NCBI GenBank assembly: GCA_001508835.1
Contig: LGFB01000041.1
Location: 1 to 8,916, forward strand
Length of the DNA stretch: 8,916 bases
Origin: a bacterium 42_11
GTDB lineage: Bacteria > Synergistota > GBS-1
Direction: 5' to 3'
The notes below the pieces were generated by a model. The model did not search any database and was not told the origin of the DNA. It saw nothing but the letters and a program-made list of their open reading frames with translations. Below, in pieces: positions 5,648 to 8,916 of the stretch; positions within the stretch are counted from its first letter, which is position 1; every line of letters begins with the position of its first letter. The position numbers and the translations under genes were made by a program.

Positions 5648-6937
5648 ATGAGAAGGAAAAAGGTTTGGTTTTGGATCCTTTGTTTAGGATTGTTGGGGGG
5701 AAGTATTATATACGCTCAGGATTTTGTAACTAAATCTTTGCTTGATGGAAAGCTTTCTATAGAACTCCCTTCTTCTTGGAATGTGGAGGAGGATATGGAA
5801 GATGAAACTGTTTTTATTACCGCTCCTGGTGTTGAAAGGGTGTCTATTTTGATCTTTGTTCTTGAACCTAACGTTAGCTTGGATGAGGAAAAGCAAAATG
5901 CAATTGAGATGTTTAAGGAAAGCATGAATGTTACGCAGTTTCAAATCTTGAATCAGGAGAAGAGCTTACTGAAAGGTGGCATTGAGGCCATAAAAGAGGT
6001 TTATTCTTTCGCTACTCGTGAAGGTATTAAAGGGGTCTCTACCCTTTACTATGGAAAGACACTGGGGAACGCTTTTATTATAAATACTGTTATTGAAGAG
6101 AGGTTTTATCCTACATACAAGGATATAGTGGAGAAAATTATAAGTAGTGTTGCTTTTTCTTCTAAAGTCGTGGCACCACCGGCTCAAGTTATGCCTGGTC
6201 AGGGTCAGCAACAGCAGCAACAGGGGCAGGGTGGGATGATGATGCCGCCGGCTCAGGTTGTGCCTGGTCAGGGTCAGCAACAGCAGCAACAGGGGCAGGG
6301 TGGGATGATGATGCCACCGGCTCAAGTTATGCCTGGTCAGGGTCAGCAACAGCAGCAACAGGGGCAGGGTGGGATGGTAGTGCCACCGGCTCAAGTTATG
6401 CCTATGCCTCAACCTACACCTATGCCTGGACCTTTGCCAATGCCTGTTTTGCCTCCTGGATGGTCAAGCTATAAAGATCCTAAAGGATACTTTTCGATTG
6501 GTGTGCCGCCAAGCTGGTATCTGAATCCAATACCCAATCAGGATATTCCGGAAGGTACTCCTTATGTGAATTATGTGTATATTGAGAACGGTGTTGTGAC
6601 AGCCGATTTTACTGTCGTTATAGAGAATATTCCTGTGGGCTTTCCCCTTAAGGATTATGCAGCTGCTGTGGAGTCTAACGTTTTGTCAAGCTTGCCGGGA
6701 TACAAAAAGTACCTGGAAACAACCCTTGATATTCGAGGAAGACAATTTATAAAAAGGGTTTTCACTGCTAATGTGGTAGGTTCTACAGGGGAGGAGATCC
6801 CCATATATGTTGAGCAATACTATTGTGTTTCAAATGGTTTAGCTTATATTTTGAACTTGGAAGCTAATCTTAATGGTTATCAGCGCTTTTTGGGGGTATT
6901 TAGCTCTATAGCTCAATCATTTCAACCCTTAAAATAG
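5648..6937 (+). CDS. Exported protein with two PsbP/DcrB-like domains joined by Gln-rich repeats
   Basis: A 429-residue protein with a signal peptide at 1-23 (MRRKK, hydrophobic core, cleavage likely after IIYA). Domain 1 (about 25-172) and domain 2 (about 274-429) look alike. Each has an aromatic- or glycine-led strand, then I-x-L/V-P-x-S-W (LSIELPSSWNVEED; FSIGVPPSWYLNP), a central E/N-rich helix, an R/K strand, a Y/F-V or A-F/Y-I-x-N-x strand, and a final helix ending in I-x-S-x-x-F. This resembles the PsbP/DcrB/LpqN fold. Between them are three copies of 23 residues (PPAQVMPGQGQQQQQQGQGG plus MMM or MVV) at 177-245, then a Pro/Met-rich stretch to about 272. AAGGGAGG at 5632-5639 gives a strong start. 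It lies 21 bases before another exported-protein gene. Role unknown; domain 2 would be held outside the cell by a flexible linker. Confidence 0.8.
   Translation: MRRKKVWFWILCLGLLGGSIIYAQDFVTKSLLDGKLSIELPSSWNVEEDMEDETVFITAPGVERVSILIFVLEPNVSLDEEKQNAIEMFKESMNVTQFQILNQEKSLLKGGIEAIKEVYSFATREGIKGVSTLYYGKTLGNAFIINTVIEERFYPTYKDIVEKIISSVAFSSKVVAPPAQVMPGQGQQQQQQGQGGMMMPPAQVVPGQGQQQQQQGQGGMMMPPAQVMPGQGQQQQQQGQGGMVVPPAQVMPMPQPTPMPGPLPMPVLPPGWSSYKDPKGYFSIGVPPSWYLNPIPNQDIPEGTPYVNYVYIENGVVTADFTVVIENIPVGFPLKDYAAAVESNVLSSLPGYKKYLETTLDIRGRQFIKRVFTANVVGSTGEEIPIYVEQYYCVSNGLAYILNLEANLNGYQRFLGVFSSIAQSFQPLK
6176..6403 (+). repeat. In-frame 69-bp tandem repeat, 3 copies plus a 21-bp partial
   Basis: The copies are 6176-6244, 6245-6313 and 6314-6382, with a partial one at 6383-6403. 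Copies 1 and 2 differ at three bases near the 5' end. Copies 1 and 3 differ at three bases at the 3' end. The near identity, including silent positions in the Gln codons (cag/caa order kept), shows recent duplication. Each encodes a 23-residue Gln/Gly/Met/Pro linker. Such repeats can vary in number between strains. Confidence 0.95.
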
Positions 6938-6941
6938 GAAG

Positions 6942-6948
6942 AGAGGAG
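6942..6948 (+). promoter_or_regulatory. Ribosome binding site pointing to an ATA start
   Basis: AGAGGAG lies 10 bases before ATA at 6959 and 31 bases before GTG at 6980, the first normal start codon in that frame. No ATG, GTG or TTG occurs between the upstream in-frame stop (TAG 6935-6937) and 6980. Confidence 0.55.
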
Positions 6949-6958
6949 CGGATCTGGC

Positions 6959-7957
6959 ATAAGTAAAGCGCTTGCAAGTGTGATATTAGTGGTTACCCTA
7001 TTTATAGGGGGGATGACTTGCGCCTCTGATTGTCTTGCCTTTTCCTTTAGCATATTTATCGAAAATGAAAAGGATGGCAGGATTGGAATTATAGAAGGTG
7101 GTAAATGGATAGAGTGTGGAAAAGTTCTTTCCCCTGCGGTGGATTTTAACAGGAGACCCTTTACGGCTTCTAAGTGGGGAAATGTTAACAGCGTTGTTGC
7201 GTCTGCTGTAAATGCGATTCATGTACTTAAGAAGGAGGGGCTTTTGAGTGTCCTTCCAAAAGATACCTTTTCGTCAGGGGCGCGGTCTACAAGTTCTATT
7301 ATCACTGATATACGCCCTCAAGAGTCGATATTTGGCGGAGGATATTCTCCCTTTGTCGGTAGTAGGGTTGATTTTTATCCTTACGATGGTATTCCTAAAC
7401 TATTAAGGATAGAGGTTTTGGGGAAAAGTAGTGGGATTTTCGAGATCATCTTCGAAAATAGGATTGGAGGTTATGTCACAGCTATTTACATATCTGGTAA
7501 GAAAGAAGTTTTGGGAAGAGTTATAAAGCCTGTAGAGGGGATCGGTAGGTTTACAGGAAGCCAATATACTGGTATAGGTAGAGTTAGAGCTAATCATCCA
7601 GGGGTTATATGTGTGTCAACCTCTTCTCTGGGAGAAGTAGGAGGTTTTCAGATAATACCCTATAGCCACTCCCTAAGTTCCGAGATGGTTAAGCTTGCAT
7701 GGGGGTTAACTCAATGGATGATCGTTGACCTTGAGCCGGGAAGTTATCCCTTGTTTTCGGGTGCAATTTTGCCAAATTGGAATCCATTTGCTTTAAAACA
7801 GCCCGATTGGGAAAATCTCCTTTTAAGAAGGAGTTTAGTGATGGTTATGTTTGAGGGCGACGAAAAGTGGCACTTTCTGCAAGACCTTAAGGGTAGAGAT
7901 GACCTCGCTTTAAAGAGACTAAAATATGTTAAGATAATATTACCTTTCATAAGATAG
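6959..7957 (+). CDS. Exported protein of unknown function
   Basis: 332 residues from ATA 6959, or 325 from GTG 6980. I prefer ATA: a ribosome site is correctly spaced from it, and the extra residues M-S-K-A-L-A-S supply the positive N-region that makes a normal signal peptide (hydrophobic VILVVTLFIGG, cleavage near MTCA or DCLA). Beginning at GTG would leave a signal peptide without a charged N-region and without a ribosome site. The mature part has no transmembrane helix. It begins with a beta-rich stretch (SFSIFIENEKDGRIGIIEGG), holds an A/V-rich helix, then SIFGGGYSPFVGSRVDFYPY, GRFTGSQYTGIGRVRANH and PGVICVSTSS, and ends with basic sequence. Glycine, Ser and Tyr richness suggests a beta-sheet extracytoplasmic domain. 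I do not recognise a family. The TAG stop overlaps the ribosome site of the next gene, so the three genes from 5648 look like one operon. Confidence 0.7.
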   Translation: MSKALASVILVVTLFIGGMTCASDCLAFSFSIFIENEKDGRIGIIEGGKWIECGKVLSPAVDFNRRPFTASKWGNVNSVVASAVNAIHVLKKEGLLSVLPKDTFSSGARSTSSIITDIRPQESIFGGGYSPFVGSRVDFYPYDGIPKLLRIEVLGKSSGIFEIIFENRIGGYVTAIYISGKKEVLGRVIKPVEGIGRFTGSQYTGIGRVRANHPGVICVSTSSLGEVGGFQIIPYSHSLSSEMVKLAWGLTQWMIVDLEPGSYPLFSGAILPNWNPFALKQPDWENLLLRRSLVMVMFEGDEKWHFLQDLKGRDDLALKRLKYVKIILPFIR

Positions 7958-7961
7958 GAGG
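7956..7961 (+). promoter_or_regulatory. Ribosome binding site that sets the UPF0173 start
   Basis: AGGAGG overlaps the GTG at 7961, ruling out that GTG as start, and sits 11 bases before ATG 7973. The ATG gives M-A-K-L-K-F-L-G-H, which matches the typical start of this family. Confidence 0.75.
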
Positions 7962-7972
7962 TGTTCTTTGAA

Positions 7973-8659
7973 ATGGCAAAGCTTAAGTTTCTTGGACACG
8001 CTGCTTTTTATGTGGAGGGGGAGGGTTTAAAGGCTTTAATTGATCCTTTTTTGAAAGGTAATCCGCAAGCTTCGGCCAAGCCAGATGATTTTAAAGATTT
8101 GAACTACATATTTGTGACTCATGGACATGGAGATCACCTTGGAGATGCTATAGATATTGCAAAAGCCACAGGTGCTACCATAGTGGCTGTCTTTGAATTG
8201 GCTAATTATTGTGCTTCGAAAGGAGCTAAGGTACACCCTATGCATGTGGGAGGGAGCGCCCGCTTTCCTTTTGGTAGAGTTAAAATGATTCCTGCTTCTC
8301 ATGGTTCTGGGATAGTAGAAGGTGATAGAGTGATTTATGGGGGAAATCCCTGTGGCTTTTTGATCTCCTTTGAAGGGAAAAAGATTTATCACGCTGGTGA
8401 TACAGGTCTTATAGCAGACATGTCACTGCTTAAAGATGAGGGGATAGATGTTGCTCTTCTTCCGATAGGTGGAAACTTTACTATGGACATCGATGATGCC
8501 CTTAGGGCTCTTGAATTGATAAGGCCAAAGAAAGTTATCCCGATGCATTATAGTACCTGGCCCCTTATTGAGGCAGACCCAAAGGAGTTTGCTAAAAAAG
8601 CGGAAATGTTAGGAGTTTCCTGTGAGGTTTTAGCTCCTGGAGGAGAGACGGTAATATAA
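7973..8659 (+). CDS. UPF0173 metal-dependent hydrolase (MBL fold, YtkL-like)
   Basis: A 228-residue MBL-fold protein, the normal length for UPF0173. It starts [16 protein letters not shown] with [10 protein letters not shown] (23-32), both family signatures. The metal site is [10 protein letters not shown] (His50, His52, Asp54, His55), with His110 in ASHGSG, Asp143 in HAGDTGL, and His192 in PMHYSTWP completing a two-metal site. [10 protein letters not shown] is another strong family motif. No signal peptide, so cytoplasmic. Members are widespread in bacteria and archaea and their physiological substrate is not established. It is the last gene of the unit from 5648; a Rho-independent terminator begins 4 bases after its stop. 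It is not closely related to the MBL protein at 4725: the two share only the fold motifs. Confidence 0.95.
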   Translation: MAKLKFLGHAAFYVEGEGLKALIDPFLKGNPQASAKPDDFKDLNYIFVTHGHGDHLGDAIDIAKATGATIVAVFELANYCASKGAKVHPMHVGGSARFPFGRVKMIPASHGSGIVEGDRVIYGGNPCGFLISFEGKKIYHAGDTGLIADMSLLKDEGIDVALLPIGGNFTMDIDDALRALELIRPKKVIPMHYSTWPLIEADPKEFAKKAEMLGVSCEVLAPGGETVI

Positions 8660-8662
8660 TTT

Positions 8663-8698
8663 AAAAGCCCTCCAGCATGGTAAAGCTGGAGGGCTTTT
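8663..8698 (+). terminator. Rho-independent terminator, likely bidirectional
   Basis: A perfect 14-bp stem (AAAAGCCCTCCAGC at 8663-8676 and its complement at 8685-8698) closes an 8-base loop. The T-rich tail CTTTCTTT follows on the + strand. Read on the - strand, the same stem ends in TTTT and lies 9 bases past the tRNA, so it can stop both convergent transcripts. Confidence 0.95.
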
Positions 8699-8707
8699 CT
8701 TTCTTTA

Positions 8708-8795
8708 TGGTGCCGGAGGCGGGATTTGAACCCGCACGGGTAAAAAACCCACTGCCCCCTCAAGACAGCGTGTCTCCCAATTCCACCACTCCGGC
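8708..8795 (-). tRNA. tRNA-Leu (anticodon GAG)
   Basis: An 88-base class II tRNA with CCA encoded (8708-8710). The acceptor stem is GCCGGAG/CTCCGGC, 7 bp. The anticodon stem CTGTC/GGCAG (one G-U) holds loop TTGAGGG, anticodon GAG at 8759-8761, which reads CUC and CUU leucine codons. The long variable arm TGGGTTTTTTACCCGT forms a short stem typical of tRNA-Leu. The T arm is GCGGG-TTCAAAT-CCCGC. D-arm GG follows the acceptor as expected. Confidence 0.97.
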
Positions 8796-8806
8796 TCGCG
8801 GTATAT

Positions 8807-8835
8807 ATTATATAACCAGCCTTTTCATTTTTCAA
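8807..8835 (-). promoter_or_regulatory. Sigma-70-type promoter of tRNA-Leu
   Basis: On the - strand, TTGAAA (8830-8835) and perfect TATAAT (8807-8812) are separated by 17 bases (8813-8829). The predicted start near 8800 leaves about 5 bases before the mature tRNA 5' end at 8795. This is the clearest promoter in the window and shows the housekeeping consensus of this organism. Confidence 0.85.
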
Positions 8836-8858
8836 GCCCTTATTTGTGCTTAGTGCGC

Positions 8859-8916
8859 ATGATTTGTGAGTTTACAAATCCCAAGGTGGTTGAGCAAATA
8901 CAGGCTCTTCGATTCA
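8859..8916 (+). CDS. Possible 5' end of a further gene, cut by window edge
   Basis: From ATG 8859 the frame is open to the window end (M-I-C-E-F-T-N-P-K-V-V-E-Q-I-Q-A-L-R-F). The codons (gag, aag, ata, ctt) and mix of residues look like the other genes. There is no ribosome site before ATG 8859 or GTG 8853, and no clear + strand promoter, so the start could lie elsewhere or the frame may be chance. No function can be given. Confidence 0.3.
   Translation, partial: MICEFTNPKVVEQIQALRF
8861..8880. repeat. Short inverted repeat in the right-end tail
   Basis: GATTTGT (8861-8867) and ACAAATC (8874-8880) are perfect reverse complements around 6 bases, and one more A-T and one G-U pair can form inside. 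Its centre is about 40 bases upstream of the tRNA promoter -35 box. It could be an operator-like site or chance in AT-rich DNA. Confidence 0.4.

Noticed and set aside
6176..6403. CRISPR array
   Set aside because: The units are adjacent with no spacers, are in frame, and encode a Gln-rich linker.
5966..6412. Long - strand frame rich in His and Leu runs
   Set aside because: It is the reverse of the 69-bp Gln repeat (CAG/CAA runs read as Leu) and has no ribosome site; the + strand frame has a signal peptide and domains.
8548..8835. - strand frame of 95 residues
   Set aside because: It runs through the tRNA-Leu gene, the terminator and the end of the UPF0173 gene, so it is not a protein gene.

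Overview
The window is bacterial. It has Shine-Dalgarno-led genes, an ECF sigma factor, a tRNA promoter with -35/-10 boxes and a Rho-independent terminator. Heavy use of AGG/AGA arginine and ATA isoleucine codons, frequent TTG/GTG starts and a stripped-down SUF-type Fe-S system (ATPase plus one SufB/D-like scaffold) suggest an anaerobic, possibly thermophilic, deep-branching lineage. I cannot name the phylum from sequence alone. All protein genes are on the + strand and tightly packed; only the tRNA at the right end is on the - strand.

Region 1 (1-1911) is one unit. It starts with the 3' end of a gene for a protein of tandem Ig-like beta-sandwich repeats (its start lies left of the window). 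Two bases later comes an ECF-type sigma factor gene with a perfect 13-bp inverted repeat inside it. This overlaps a small two-helix membrane protein that could be its anti-sigma partner. A further multi-helix membrane protein follows in the -1 frame, either a separate gene with a non-standard start or the continuation of the previous one by frameshift.

Region 2 (1909-5489) is a second unit behind an extended -10 promoter that sits on the preceding stop codon: a SufC-type ATPase, a SufB/D-type scaffold, a UDP-glucuronate 4-epimerase-like enzyme and a metallo-beta-lactamase (MBL) fold hydrolase. The first two look like the minimal SMS-type Fe-S cluster assembly pair. The other two are joined by stop/start overlaps but have no obvious biochemical tie to it.

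Region 3 (5490-8698) has a 158-bp intergenic stretch and then two exported proteins. One has two similar PsbP/DcrB-like domains joined by three 69-bp glutamine-rich repeats. The other is an unrecognised exported protein whose only start codon near its ribosome site is ATA. A UPF0173 metal-dependent hydrolase follows, and a strong hairpin terminator ends the unit.

Region 4 (8699-8916) holds tRNA-Leu(GAG) on the - strand with a near-consensus promoter, then a short tail with an inverted repeat and possibly the first codons of another + strand gene. The most useful leads are the two in-frame ATA-AGT candidate starts (1507 and 6959), the membrane-gene junction near 1507, the minimal Fe-S operon with its cysteine-tailed ATPase, and the duplicated repeat-linked exported protein.
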